From: Anaerolineae bacterium | Lineage (GTDB): Bacteria > Pseudomonadota > Alphaproteobacteria > DSM-16000 > Inquilinaceae | Length of the DNA stretch: 64,000 nucleotides | Direction: 5' to 3' | Assembly (NCBI GenBank): GCA_028285185.1 | Contig: JANQQD010000085.1 | Location: forward strand, 1-64,000 | Shown here: one piece after another, positions 54,410 through 63,309 of the stretch | How the letters are laid out: every line of letters begins with the position of its first letter | How positions within the stretch are numbered: position 1 is the stretch's first letter | Notes under the pieces: generated by a model | Databases searched by the model: none | What the model was told of the DNA's origin: nothing | What the model saw: the letters and a program-made list of their open reading frames with translations, nothing else | Made by a program: the position numbers and the translations under genes

Positions 54410-55647
54410 CAGATCTGGACCCCCAGGGCTTTGGCGACGGTGAAGATGTCCTTGTCGCCGCGGCCGCACATGTTCATGACCATCAGATGGTCGCCCGGCA
54501 GATCGCCGGCTATGCGCATGACATGGGCGAGCGCATGCGACGGCTCAAGCGCAGGGATGATCCCCTCAAGCCGGGCGCAGAGCTGGAAGGCGTCCAGCGC
54601 TTCGGCATCAGTGATGCTGACATACCGGACACGGCCCGTATCGAACAGCCAGGAGTGTTCCGGCCCGATGCCCGGATAGTCGAGCCCGGCAGAGATGGAG
54701 TGCGCCTCAACGATCTGTCCGTCGGCGTCCTGCAGCAGGTAGGTCTTGTTGCCGTGCAGCACACCGGGACGGCCGCCGTTCAGGCTGGCGGCATGCTTAT
54801 CGCTGTCAAGGCCATGTCCCGCAGCCTCCACCGCATGCATGGTCACGTCCGGATCGTCCAGGAACGGATAGAACAGGCCCATGGCGTTGGAGCCGCCGCC
54901 GATGCAGGCCACCAGTGAATCCGGCGGGCGGCCTTCCGCCTCCATCATCTGGGTGCGCACCTCGCGCCCGATCACGGCCTGGAAGTCGCGGACCATCATC
55001 GGATAGGGATGCGGCCCCGCCACGGTGCCGATCAGGTAATAGGTGCTGTCCACATTGGCGACCCAGTCGCGCAAGGCCTCGTTCATCGCATCCTTCAGCG
55101 TGCCGCTGCCGGAGGTGACGGGCCGCACCTCCGCGCCCAACAGCTTCATGCGGAACACGTTGGGCTGCTGGCGCTGGATGTCGGTCTCGCCCATGTAGAC
55201 GACACAGGGCAGGTTAAAGAGAGCGCAGACCGTGGCGGTCGCCACGCCGTGCTGTCCGGCGCCCGTCTCTGCGATGATGCGGGTCTTGCCCATCATCCGG
55301 GCCAGCAGGATCTGCCCGACGCAGTTGTTGATCTTGTGCGCGCCCGTATGGTTCAGCTCGTCCCGTTTGAAGTACAGGCGGGCGCCACCGAGATGCTCCG
55401 TCAGCCGTTCGGCGAAATAGAGCGGACTGGGCCGGCCTACGTAATGCGTCAGGTAGTGCTTCAGTTCCGCGTGGAACCGGGGGTCGCCGCGTACCCGTTC
55501 ATACGCCTTCTCCACCTCCAGGATCAGGGGCATCAGGGTCTCGGCGACATATCGGCCGCCATACTGGCCGAAATGGCCATCCTCATCCGGGCCCGAGCGA
55601 TAGGAGTTCACGAGGGGCACGGTCTCGGTCATTGAGGTCAAGGTCAT
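54409..55647 (-). CDS. trpB: Tryptophan synthase beta chain
   Basis: This 412-residue PLP enzyme has its PLP lysine in [16 protein letters not shown] and the phosphate loop in [12 protein letters not shown]. It joins indole and serine to tryptophan. The first ATG at 55647 has GGAG close upstream, and an ATG five codons later is possible. Its upstream neighbour is the divergent ynbA, so trpF is not adjacent here. Confidence 0.96.
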   Translation of the reverse strand: MTLTSMTETVPLVNSYRSGPDEDGHFGQYGGRYVAETLMPLILEVEKAYERVRGDPRFHAELKHYLTHYVGRPSPLYFAERLTEHLGGARLYFKRDELNHTGAHKINNCVGQILLARMMGKTRIIAETGAGQHGVATATVCALFNLPCVVYMGETDIQRQQPNVFRMKLLGAEVRPVTSGSGTLKDAMNEALRDWVANVDSTYYLIGTVAGPHPYPMMVRDFQAVIGREVRTQMMEAEGRPPDSLVACIGGGSNAMGLFYPFLDDPDVTMHAVEAAGHGLDSDKHAASLNGGRPGVLHGNKTYLLQDADGQIVEAHSISAGLDYPGIGPEHSWLFDTGRVRYVSITDAEALDAFQLCARLEGIIPALEPSHALAHVMRIAGDLPGDHLMVMNMCGRGDKDIFTVAKALGVQI

Positions 55648-55865
55648 CTGCTCCGGTCGCCGACGGTCGGATTGGGGGGTCCAGGCCGAGGGGGTGGCCG
55701 ATCAGCGGCGCACAATAGACGGGGGCGTTAAGCCTGCCAACAGTCGCTCCCGGCAGACCTGGGTTGCAACGGCCGAAGGGCAATACCGGATTTGAGCAGT
55801 CTGGTCGCATCCGCACAAACGGATGTAGTGTCGCGCCCACGCGACCGGAGAGCCTGCCCCCGCCG
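55648..55865. other. Divergent promoter region of trpB and ynbA
   Basis: A 218-base gap lies between two divergent gene starts. I see no trp leader peptide rich in Trp codons on the minus strand and no attenuator hairpin with a T-run, so attenuation of trpBA is not supported. Confidence 0.4.
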
Positions 55866-56477
55866 ATGGCATCCATCTACCAGCTCAAGCCGCAGTTCCA
55901 GCGGAGCCTCCGGCCGGTCGTGATCTGGCTGGCAAGCCACGGCGTGACGGCCAACCAGGTGACGGTCGCGGCCATGGTACTGTCCGTGGCCGGAGGCGGC
56001 GCCATCGCGATCTGGCACACCAACCCCGCCATCCTGCTGGTGCTGCCTTGCGTGCTGCCGTTGCGCATGGCCATGAACGCGATCGACGGCATGCTGGCGC
56101 GGGAGCACGGCCAGGCGAGCCGGCTCGGCGCCATCCTGAACGAGCTCGGCGACGTGGTGTCCGACAGCGCGCTCTACCTGCCGCTGGCGTTCGCCTGGCC
56201 GGAGCAGGCCTGGCTGGTAGTGGCCGTTGTCATGACCGCCGTGATCGCGGAGATGACCGGCGTCGTCGCCGTCCAGATCGGTGCGTCGCGCCGTTACGAC
56301 GGCCCCATGGGCAAGTCCGACCGGGCGGCGATGCTGGGCCTTATCTGCTTTGCGGGCGGCGTCGGGCTTCCGCTCAGTCCCTGGACCGGCTGGGTGCTGG
56401 CGCTGATGGCCTTGCTCGGGGTTGCTACGATCGTTAACCGTGCGCGCGGTGCGCTCACCGAAACCGGCGGCAGCTAG
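55866..56477 (+). CDS. ynbA: YnbA-type CDP-alcohol phosphatidyltransferase family protein
   Basis: This 203-residue integral membrane protein has several hydrophobic helices. It resembles E. coli YnbA (IYQLKPQFQRSLRP, VTANQVTVAAMVLS, RMAMNAIDGMLAREHG, RLGAILNELGDVVSD, GPMGKSDRA). The CDP-alcohol motif spacing is exact. However, Asn71 stands in the first Asp position and Asn92 in the third, while Asp74 and Asp96 remain. As I recall it, YnbA carries the same Asn residues, so this marks the subfamily. The headgroup is unknown. The start at 55866 has GGAGAG upstream. Confidence 0.85.
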   Translation: MASIYQLKPQFQRSLRPVVIWLASHGVTANQVTVAAMVLSVAGGGAIAIWHTNPAILLVLPCVLPLRMAMNAIDGMLAREHGQASRLGAILNELGDVVSDSALYLPLAFAWPEQAWLVVAVVMTAVIAEMTGVVAVQIGASRRYDGPMGKSDRAAMLGLICFAGGVGLPLSPWTGWVLALMALLGVATIVNRARGALTETGGS

Positions 56478-56485
56478 GGTCCACC

Positions 56486-57424
56486 ATGTTCGACGGTGTG
56501 CTCCCCAACGTCCAATGGGCTCTGGCCGGACTCTACGGCGTCCTGGCCGTGGCGTCCGCCGTGACCTTCGCGCTTGTGCGCCTGCAACCGCACCGCGGCT
56601 TCCGCGAGCTGGTGCTGCGCGTGAAATCCTGGTGGGTCATGGTGACGCTGTTCGCGCTGGCCATGGCGCTGAGCCCAACCGTGTCGCTGATCTTCCTGGG
56701 GGTGGTCAGCTTTCTGGCGCTGAAGGAATACCTGTCACTGATCCCAACGCGCCGCGCCGACCGCCGCGTGCTCTTGTGGGCCTATCTCGCCATTCCGATC
56801 CAGTACTACTGGATCGGGGCGGAGCGGTACGGGTTCTTCATCATCTGGATCCCGGTCTACATGTTCCTGCTGCTGCCGGCGATCATGGTCGGTCACGGCA
56901 ACACCCAGGGCTTTCTGAGGGCGGCCGGCAGCCTGCATTGGGGGCTGATGACCTGTGTCTTCAGCCTCAGCCATGCGGCCTTTCTGCTGGTGCTTCCCGA
57001 AGAGGGCAACCCTGTCGCCGGCGGGGCCGGCTGGCTGTTGTTCCTGGTGGTGCTGACGCAGGCGAACGATGTCGGCCAGTATCTCTGGGGCAAGATGCTG
57101 GGGCGCACCAAGGCAGCACCAGCCGTCAGCCCCGGAAAGACCGTCGAGGGGTTCCTGGGTGGCATGGCGACGACGACCGTCCTGGCGCTTCTGATCGCGC
57201 CCTACCTGACTCCCTTCGACTGGCGCTTCGCCGCCGTGGCCGGCCTGTCCATCGCGTTCGCCGGCTTCATCGGCGATGTCACGGTTTCGGCCATCAAGCG
57301 GGACCTGGGTGTGAAAGACAGCGGCAGCCTCTTGCCGGGCCATGGTGGTATACTGGACAGGGTGGACAGCCTGACCTACACCGCGCCGCTGTTCTTCCAC
57401 TACGTCCGCTATTTCTACTATTAG
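56486..57424 (+). CDS. ynbB: YnbB-type phosphatidate cytidylyltransferase
   Basis: This 312-residue protein has about eight transmembrane helices and the CdsA signature SAIKRDLGVKDSGSLLPGHGGILDRVDS at about 272-299, so it should make CDP-diacylglycerol. It begins eight bases after ynbA, as in the ynbAB pair of E. coli. It would supply the CDP-activated lipid used by the YnbA-type transferase. Confidence 0.9.
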   Translation: MFDGVLPNVQWALAGLYGVLAVASAVTFALVRLQPHRGFRELVLRVKSWWVMVTLFALAMALSPTVSLIFLGVVSFLALKEYLSLIPTRRADRRVLLWAYLAIPIQYYWIGAERYGFFIIWIPVYMFLLLPAIMVGHGNTQGFLRAAGSLHWGLMTCVFSLSHAAFLLVLPEEGNPVAGGAGWLLFLVVLTQANDVGQYLWGKMLGRTKAAPAVSPGKTVEGFLGGMATTTVLALLIAPYLTPFDWRFAAVAGLSIAFAGFIGDVTVSAIKRDLGVKDSGSLLPGHGGILDRVDSLTYTAPLFFHYVRYFYY

Positions 57425-57442
57425 TGCGGCGGCGGGCTGGAG

Positions 57443-58093
57443 ATGCCGAGAATGCTGGCGGCACTTCGCTTCCTGTTCTTCGCGCTGATCGTGCGGCCCG
57501 TCGTCTGGGTCGCGCTGGGCCTGAACATCCGCTATCGCGAGCGGCTACCGCGAAAGGGGCCGGCGATCCTGGTGGCCAATCACAACAGCCACATGGACAC
57601 GCTGGCACTGATGTCGCTGTTCCCGCTGTCCATGCTGCACAGGCTGCATCCGGTGGCGGCGGCAGACTATTTCCTGTCCAGCAAAGCGTTCGGCTGGTTC
57701 GCACGGCACATGATCGGGATCCTGCCGCTGGACCGCGATGCCAGGGAACGGGGCGACGATCCGTTCGCCGCATGCCGCGAACCGCTCAGCCGTAACAACA
57801 TCCTGATCCTGTTTCCCGAAGGCACGCGCGGCGAGCCGGAGCAGATGTCCACCTTCAAGAAGGGCATCGCCTATCTGGCGGAGGAGTTGCCGGATGTGCC
57901 GATCATCCCGATCTTCCTGCATGGCTTCGGCAAGGTGCTGCCAAAAGGCGACTGGGTGCCGGTGCCGTTCTTCTGCGACGTCTTCGTCGGCTTGCCGCTG
58001 CCGCGCGCGGGCTCGCCCGAAGCCTTCATGGCGGCGCTGCAGAGCCGAATGCGGATGCTGTCTGCGGAAGGCCAGTTCCCGCGTTGGGACTGA
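57443..58093 (+). CDS. 1-acyl-sn-glycerol-3-phosphate acyltransferase (PlsC-like)
   Basis: This 216-residue membrane-associated acyltransferase has the catalytic H-x4-D motif (NHNSHMD), FPEGTRG, and a basic, hydrophobic N-terminus. It would acylate lysophosphatidate to phosphatidate, the substrate of the CdsA-like neighbour, so the three genes give a coherent lipid-headgroup pathway. Its last 68 bases overlap the convergent cyclase gene. Confidence 0.9.
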   Translation: MPRMLAALRFLFFALIVRPVVWVALGLNIRYRERLPRKGPAILVANHNSHMDTLALMSLFPLSMLHRLHPVAAADYFLSSKAFGWFARHMIGILPLDRDARERGDDPFAACREPLSRNNILILFPEGTRGEPEQMSTFKKGIAYLAEELPDVPIIPIFLHGFGKVLPKGDWVPVPFFCDVFVGLPLPRAGSPEAFMAALQSRMRMLSAEGQFPRWD

Positions 58094-59762
58094 CAATAGG
58101 CTGGGACAGCGCCGGCACGATCTCCACCGCGCGCGGGATCACGCGGACGGCGAGCGTCTCGCTTTTGCCGCGAATCGCCGATTGCTGCGGCGGGAAGCCG
58201 GTGAGATCGACCCCGGCATAGGCAACCACTTGGTCCGACACCACCAGTTCGGACGCGTGCTCCTTCGCCAATCCTTCCAGCCGGCTGGCGATGTTCACGG
58301 CATCGCCGATGGCGGTCAGCGATTTCGCACCGCCATAGCCCATCTCGCCGACAATCGCTGGCCCCACATGGATGCCCATGCCCATCCTGAGCGGCTCGCG
58401 CAGGTCGCCCGCCATGCTGCGGTTCAACGCAGCCAGCTGGCGCGCCATGCCCACGGCCGCGGACAGCGCCTGCCGGCACCCCGTCTGCGGCCCCGATTCG
58501 ACGCCGAACAGCGCCATGGTCCCGTCGCCGATGAACTTGTCGAGATGACCGCCCGCCTCTTCCACCGCAATGCCCATGCCGTCGAAATAGCGGTTCAAGA
58601 GGAACACCACGTCATAGGGCAGCTTGGTATCGGACAGCTTGGTGAACCCGCGCAGGTCGGAAAACAGGATGGCGATCGTCCGCTCCTCGCCCTGGCGATA
58701 GCCGGGCTTGGCGAAGCCGTCGCGCGCTGATGCCGTGGGCGGCAGCAGGGGCACGATCTCCAGATCGGCCGGCGGCCTGATCTGGCAGGCCAGCCGCACG
58801 CTCGGCGGCGCCCCGATTCGCGCCAGCACGCGCCGCTCTTCCGGCGAAGGCTCTTCCAGAAGATCGGCGCCGTGCTTCACCTGCACGCGGCAAGTCGAAC
58901 AGCGGCCGCGCCCGCCGCATACGGATGCATGGGGGATGCCGGCATCGCGCAGCGTTTCCAGCACCGTCGCGCCCGGCCGCAACGGCACCGACCGGCCGCC
59001 GGGATGAACCAGGCGAGGCACCCCTTTGCGGTTGGCACGATAGAGGCGGAGACCACGGGCGGCGAGCGTTCCGCCCAGCAGCAGCGCGAAGACCAAGAGG
59101 CCGGTCTCGGTGCTCGCCTGGACGAACCCCAATATCTCTTCATCCATGCGTGCCCGCTGGAAAACGCCATCCAGGAAATCGGGGTCGGCAGCCATTGCCC
59201 GCACCTCGAACCCGGTCGACACGAACCCCGCAAGCGCCAATGTCGGGATCAGTACGGCCAGCGTGAACAGCCACGGAATCAAGCGCGGATACCAGCGTTT
59301 CAGCCGCAGCCAGTAGTGCAGGCCGATCATGGCGTGGCTCCATGCCACGAGGACCAGCGCGAATTGCGTGACGATCAGTTCAGGCCGCGCCACCCAGTAG
59401 ACTGCCATCACGAAGGTATAGTCGCTGCGCAGTGCCGTCAGGTCGTCGGCCACGCGAGTGCCGATGACATGCTCGATCAACAGCACCGGGATCGCGAGCC
59501 CGAGCGCGAGCTGGAACGCCTCCCATGTGGTCATCACCAGGCTGCGCCGCTCATAGAGCGACCACAGCGCCAGGAAGACATGCACCACTAGGGCGCCGCC
59601 CAGCAGCACCAGCCCGGTGACGGTCCGCCACGGCGCGATGGAATACTGCAGGCCCCAGTTCATCGCATCCAGCGAGATCAGGCCCAGCATGTGATTGAGG
59701 AAATGGCCGAGGACGAAGGCCAGCATGATGAAGCCGCTGCCCAGGCCGAGCCGTCGGATCAC
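58026..59762 (-). CDS. Membrane adenylate/guanylate cyclase with a 2Fe-2S ferredoxin domain
   Basis: This 578-residue protein has several N-terminal membrane helices (about 10-260), including His residues that could bind haem (HFLNHML, VVHVFLALW, AWSHAMIGLHYW). A plant-type 2Fe-2S domain follows (C-x5-C-x2-C, later Cys in RLACQ) and then a class III cyclase domain (SDLRGFT, KFIGDGTMALF, AIGDAVNIASRLE). The layout suggests a redox-sensing cyclase. It overlaps the acyltransferase gene at the C-terminus. Confidence 0.88.
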   Translation of the reverse strand: MIRRLGLGSGFIMLAFVLGHFLNHMLGLISLDAMNWGLQYSIAPWRTVTGLVLLGGALVVHVFLALWSLYERRSLVMTTWEAFQLALGLAIPVLLIEHVIGTRVADDLTALRSDYTFVMAVYWVARPELIVTQFALVLVAWSHAMIGLHYWLRLKRWYPRLIPWLFTLAVLIPTLALAGFVSTGFEVRAMAADPDFLDGVFQRARMDEEILGFVQASTETGLLVFALLLGGTLAARGLRLYRANRKGVPRLVHPGGRSVPLRPGATVLETLRDAGIPHASVCGGRGRCSTCRVQVKHGADLLEEPSPEERRVLARIGAPPSVRLACQIRPPADLEIVPLLPPTASARDGFAKPGYRQGEERTIAILFSDLRGFTKLSDTKLPYDVVFLLNRYFDGMGIAVEEAGGHLDKFIGDGTMALFGVESGPQTGCRQALSAAVGMARQLAALNRSMAGDLREPLRMGMGIHVGPAIVGEMGYGGAKSLTAIGDAVNIASRLEGLAKEHASELVVSDQVVAYAGVDLTGFPPQQSAIRGKSETLAVRVIPRAVEIVPALSQPIVSPNAGTGLPQTASAFGSAAPP

Positions 59763-59839
59763 CGAACCCCCTTTGCGTTTGATGCGCTGCGCCTACTATA
59801 CGGCAGCATCGCGCCCATAGATCCAGATTGCGCCCCCGA

Positions 59840-60604
59840 ATGGCAGCATCGGTGTCCCCGGTTTCGATTGAGCTTCACCGCCTGACCCGCCGCTTCGGAT
59901 CGCTGACCGCGGTCGAGGATGTCAGCTTCACGGTCACGAAGGGCGAGGTGGTCGGCCTGATCGGCCCGAACGGCGCCGGCAAGACCACAGCGATGCGCAT
60001 GGCGTCGGGCTTTCTGCGACCCACGGCAGGGACCGCCACCATCTGCGGCGCGGATGTGCGCGCCCGCCCGACCGAGGCGCACCGGGCGCTGGGCTATCTG
60101 CCGGAAGGCGCGCCGTCTTATGGCGACATGACGACCGCGGCCTATCTTCGCTTCGTCGCCGGTGCACAGGGGCTGCGGCGCGGCCAGACGCGCAGGGCCC
60201 TTGATCGCGTCGCCTCACTGGCCGATCTCGGCCCTGTCTGGCGGCAGCGCATCGAAACCCTGTCAAAAGGCTATCGTCGGCGGGTAGCGCTGGCCGCAGC
60301 CCTGATCCACGACCCGCCAGCCCTGATCCTGGACGAACCGACCGACGGCCTGGACCCCAACCAGCGCCACGAGATGCGGCGCCTAGTCACGGCCATGGCC
60401 CCCGGCAAGGCCATCATCATCTCCACCCACATGCTGGAAGAGGTAACGGCCGTGTGCAGTCGCGCCGTGGTGATTGCGCGCGGACGTATCCTGGCCGACG
60501 GGAAGCCGCGGGAGCTGGCGCGGCTGTCGCCCCGCCAGACACTGGACGACAGTTTCCGCGCCTTGACCCAGGGTGGCCGCCGGCCGGAGGCATCGACGGA
60601 TTGA
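59840..60604 (+). CDS. GldA-like ABC transporter ATP-binding protein
   Basis: This 254-residue protein has Walker A GLIGPNGAGKTTAMRM, signature LSKGYRRRVALAAAL, Walker B ALILDEPTDGLDP and the His switch IISTHMLEEV. It works with the permease encoded next, which overlaps its stop by one base (TGATG). The set resembles the GldA/GldF/GldG module known from gliding bacteria but found widely. Confidence 0.93.
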   Translation: MAASVSPVSIELHRLTRRFGSLTAVEDVSFTVTKGEVVGLIGPNGAGKTTAMRMASGFLRPTAGTATICGADVRARPTEAHRALGYLPEGAPSYGDMTTAAYLRFVAGAQGLRRGQTRRALDRVASLADLGPVWRQRIETLSKGYRRRVALAAALIHDPPALILDEPTDGLDPNQRHEMRRLVTAMAPGKAIIISTHMLEEVTAVCSRAVVIARGRILADGKPRELARLSPRQTLDDSFRALTQGGRRPEASTD

Positions 60605-61437
60605 TGGCCGCGGACCGCCGCCCAAAGACACGGTACCGCCGCCGGCTGCCCGAACCGGCCGGCCGGCGGCTGGGCCGCGACCTGACAGGCCTTGCGGCCG
60701 CGGTGCGCCCCGTCGGCGTGGTCTTCCGGCGCGAGCTGGCCGGCTATTTCGCCACACCGCTTGCCCTTGTCTTTCTGGTCATCTTTCTGATCCTGAACGG
60801 CATCCTGACGTTCCAGGTCGGGGCGTTCTTTGAACGTGGGCGCGCCGATCTGGTGCCCTTTTTCCGATTTCACCCCTGGCTTTACCTGCTGTTGGGTCCG
60901 GCGCTGGCGATGCGTCTGTGGGCGGAAGAACGGCGGTCGGGCACCATCGAGGTCCTGCTGACCCTGCCCGTGACACCGGCCCAGGCCGTGCTCGGCAAGT
61001 TTCTCGCCGCGTGGTGCCTGGTGGCGTGCGCGCTGGCGCTGACCCTGCCCATGTGGCTGACGGTCGGCTATCTGGGCGAGCCCGATCACGGCGTGATCCT
61101 GGCCGGCTATCTCGGCAGCCTGATGCTGGCCGGCGCCTATCTGGCCGTGGGCGCAGCCGCCAGCGCCATCGGCCGCAGCCAGGTGGTCGCCTTCATCCTG
61201 GCCGTTGCCGCCTGCTTCGCCTTCACCGCGCCGGGGTCGTCGCCGGTCTTGGGCTTCCTCGGCGACTGGCTGCCGGCAACCCTCGTGGAGCCGCTTGCTT
61301 GGTTCAGCTTCGAGGCACGCTTCGCCGCCATCATCCGCGGCGTGCTGGACGCCCGCGACCTGGTCTTCTTCACCGGCACTATCGCGCTGTTTCTCTTCTT
61401 CAACGTGCTGCTGGTGTCGGCCGGAGGGCGGTCGTGA
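60604..61437 (+). CDS. GldF-like ABC transporter permease
   Basis: This 277-residue protein has six predicted membrane helices and an ABC-2-type fold, with a basic start followed by GVVFRRELAGYFATPLALVFLVIF and EERRSGTIEVLLTLPVTPAQAVLGK. It is the membrane subunit for the preceding ATPase. Its stop overlaps the next GTG (GTGA). Confidence 0.9.
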   Translation: MAADRRPKTRYRRRLPEPAGRRLGRDLTGLAAAVRPVGVVFRRELAGYFATPLALVFLVIFLILNGILTFQVGAFFERGRADLVPFFRFHPWLYLLLGPALAMRLWAEERRSGTIEVLLTLPVTPAQAVLGKFLAAWCLVACALALTLPMWLTVGYLGEPDHGVILAGYLGSLMLAGAYLAVGAAASAIGRSQVVAFILAVAACFAFTAPGSSPVLGFLGDWLPATLVEPLAWFSFEARFAAIIRGVLDARDLVFFTGTIALFLFFNVLLVSAGGRS

Positions 61438-63305
61438 GGGTTCGGCGGATCGTCCGGGGGTCGTTCGGACGGGCCGGTGTCCGTCTTGCCGTGGCGATCC
61501 TATCGGTGGTCGTGCTCTACTTCGCTACCAACCTGGTGGCGCTGCGGGCGCTGGAGGGCTGGCGCCTGGACCTGACCGAAGGAGGCCTGTTCACGCTCGC
61601 CCCGGCGACGAAATCGGTGCTGGAGCGCATTGACGAACCCATCGTGCTCACCCTCCATCTCTCCAGGGCCTTGGAGCGCGACCAGCCGGCGCTCGCTGCC
61701 TATGCCGCGCGGGTACGCGAGCTCTTGCAGGAATACGCCGATGCCGCCGGCGGTGCGCTGGTCGTGCGCCTGCGCCACCCTTCGCCGTTCAGCCCGGCGG
61801 AGGATGAGGCGCTGGCCTTCGGCCTGACCGGCGTGCCGCTGTCCAACGGCGATACCGGGTATTTCGGCCTGATCGGCACCAACAGCGTCGACGATCAGGC
61901 CGTGGTTCCGCTGTTCGCCATGGAGCGGGAGCCGGAGCTGGAATACGACCTGACATCGGTGATCGCAGCGCTTGCCGAACCTGACCGCACGACTGTCGGC
62001 ATCCTGAGCCCACTGCCCCTGGCCGGCGACGATGACCGCCCGCCCTGGCTCATTGCTCTCCGCCTGGCGGAATTCTTCGAGCTTATCGTACTGCCGCCCG
62101 ACGCCATCGCCATCGACCCGTCCGTCGACGTCCTGCTGCTGGCCCATCCGCGCGGCCTGCCGGAGGCCACGCTCTATGCCATGGACCAGTATCTGATGGC
62201 GGGCGGCAAGGCGGTGGTCTTCGTCGACCCCTTTTCGGAGATCGAGCGCGCCCTGCGCCCGGCCGCGCAGGCATTCGCGCCGAACGGCTCCGACCTCGGC
62301 CCGTTCGAGCGGAGCTGGGGGCTGCGCCTGCGGGCAGACCGGGTGGCCGCCGACCGCAGCCTCGCCGTGCCTGTGGCCGTTGGCGGTGATCGGCCGGAGA
62401 CGGTGGATGACGTGCTGCTGATCTCCGTCCGGCGGCCCCATTTCTCAACCGAAGATGCCGTCGCCAGTCAGCTCAATGCCCTCACTGTTGCGACGGCCGG
62501 CATTCTGGACGCTCTGCCCGAAGCTGCCACCACGCCGACCGTTCTCGTCGCCACCAGCGCCACGGCGATGGCTCTGCCGCTGCACCACGTCCAGGCGGAT
62601 ACGGATCCGCGGCAGGTCCTGGCGCTCTACCGGGCCGGCAACCAGCCGCTGACGCTCGCCGCACGGGTCCGCGGACCGGCACGCACCGCCTTCCCTGACG
62701 GCCCGCCCGCCGGGGCCGGTACGGGCGCACCGCACCGCGCCGCGGGTGCGGAACCACTGGACCTGGTGGTGGTGGCCGATGTCGACATGCTGGCCGATGC
62801 CCTGTGGGCCAGCGTGGCGGAGCAGGACGGGCAGCCCGTCGCCACCACCTTCGCCAACAACGATGCCTTCGTGATCAACGCCATCGAGTCGCTGCGCGGG
62901 GCCGTCAACCTGGCCTCGCTGCGCGGACGGGCGGACATGGCGCGCCCGTTCCGGCGCATCGCCGCGGTGCAGGCGCGCGCCGATACGGAGTTCCGGTCCG
63001 CGGAACAGGCCCTGATCGGGGAACTCGCCGACACCCAGGCCGAGTTGGAAGCGCTGGAACGCACCGTAGAGGGCGAAGCGGCACTGACGGCCGCCAGGCA
63101 GGAGGCTCTGGCGGCGCTGCGGGCACGGGTGATCGCCATCCGCCAAGAGCTGCGCATGGTGCAGCGCGCCCTGCGTGAGGAGGTCGACCGGCTGCAGCTC
63201 TGGCTGCAGTTCGCCAACACGCTGGCGGTGCCGCTGCTGCTGGCAGCCACGGCCGGCGCCATCGCCTGGATCCGTCGCCGCCGCACGGCGGCTGTCGGAG
63301 GCTGA
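61434..63305 (+). CDS. Gldg-family auxiliary protein of ABC exporter
   Basis: This 623-residue protein has an N-terminal transmembrane helix (about 13-35), a large soluble domain of the Gldg/ABC-type uncharacterised family (DLTEGGLFTLAPATKSVLERIDEPI, DLTSVIAALAEPDR, DVLLLAHPRGLPEATLYAMDQYLMAGGKAVVFVDPF), a coiled coil (about 525-590) and a C-terminal helix (about 594-613). The domain probably faces the periplasm and binds a substrate or partner. GGAGG precedes the GTG start. Confidence 0.88.
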   Translation: MRVRRIVRGSFGRAGVRLAVAILSVVVLYFATNLVALRALEGWRLDLTEGGLFTLAPATKSVLERIDEPIVLTLHLSRALERDQPALAAYAARVRELLQEYADAAGGALVVRLRHPSPFSPAEDEALAFGLTGVPLSNGDTGYFGLIGTNSVDDQAVVPLFAMEREPELEYDLTSVIAALAEPDRTTVGILSPLPLAGDDDRPPWLIALRLAEFFELIVLPPDAIAIDPSVDVLLLAHPRGLPEATLYAMDQYLMAGGKAVVFVDPFSEIERALRPAAQAFAPNGSDLGPFERSWGLRLRADRVAADRSLAVPVAVGGDRPETVDDVLLISVRRPHFSTEDAVASQLNALTVATAGILDALPEAATTPTVLVATSATAMALPLHHVQADTDPRQVLALYRAGNQPLTLAARVRGPARTAFPDGPPAGAGTGAPHRAAGAEPLDLVVVADVDMLADALWASVAEQDGQPVATTFANNDAFVINAIESLRGAVNLASLRGRADMARPFRRIAAVQARADTEFRSAEQALIGELADTQAELEALERTVEGEAALTAARQEALAALRARVIAIRQELRMVQRALREEVDRLQLWLQFANTLAVPLLLAATAGAIAWIRRRRTAAVGG

Positions 63306-63309
63306 CGGC

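Noticed and set aside
52331-54679. 782-codon plus-strand open frame across folC, accD and trpA
   Set aside because: It spans three recognised genes in antisense and shows no domain.
55648-55865. Trp attenuator upstream of trpB
   Set aside because: No leader peptide with Trp codons and no alternative hairpins with a T-run.
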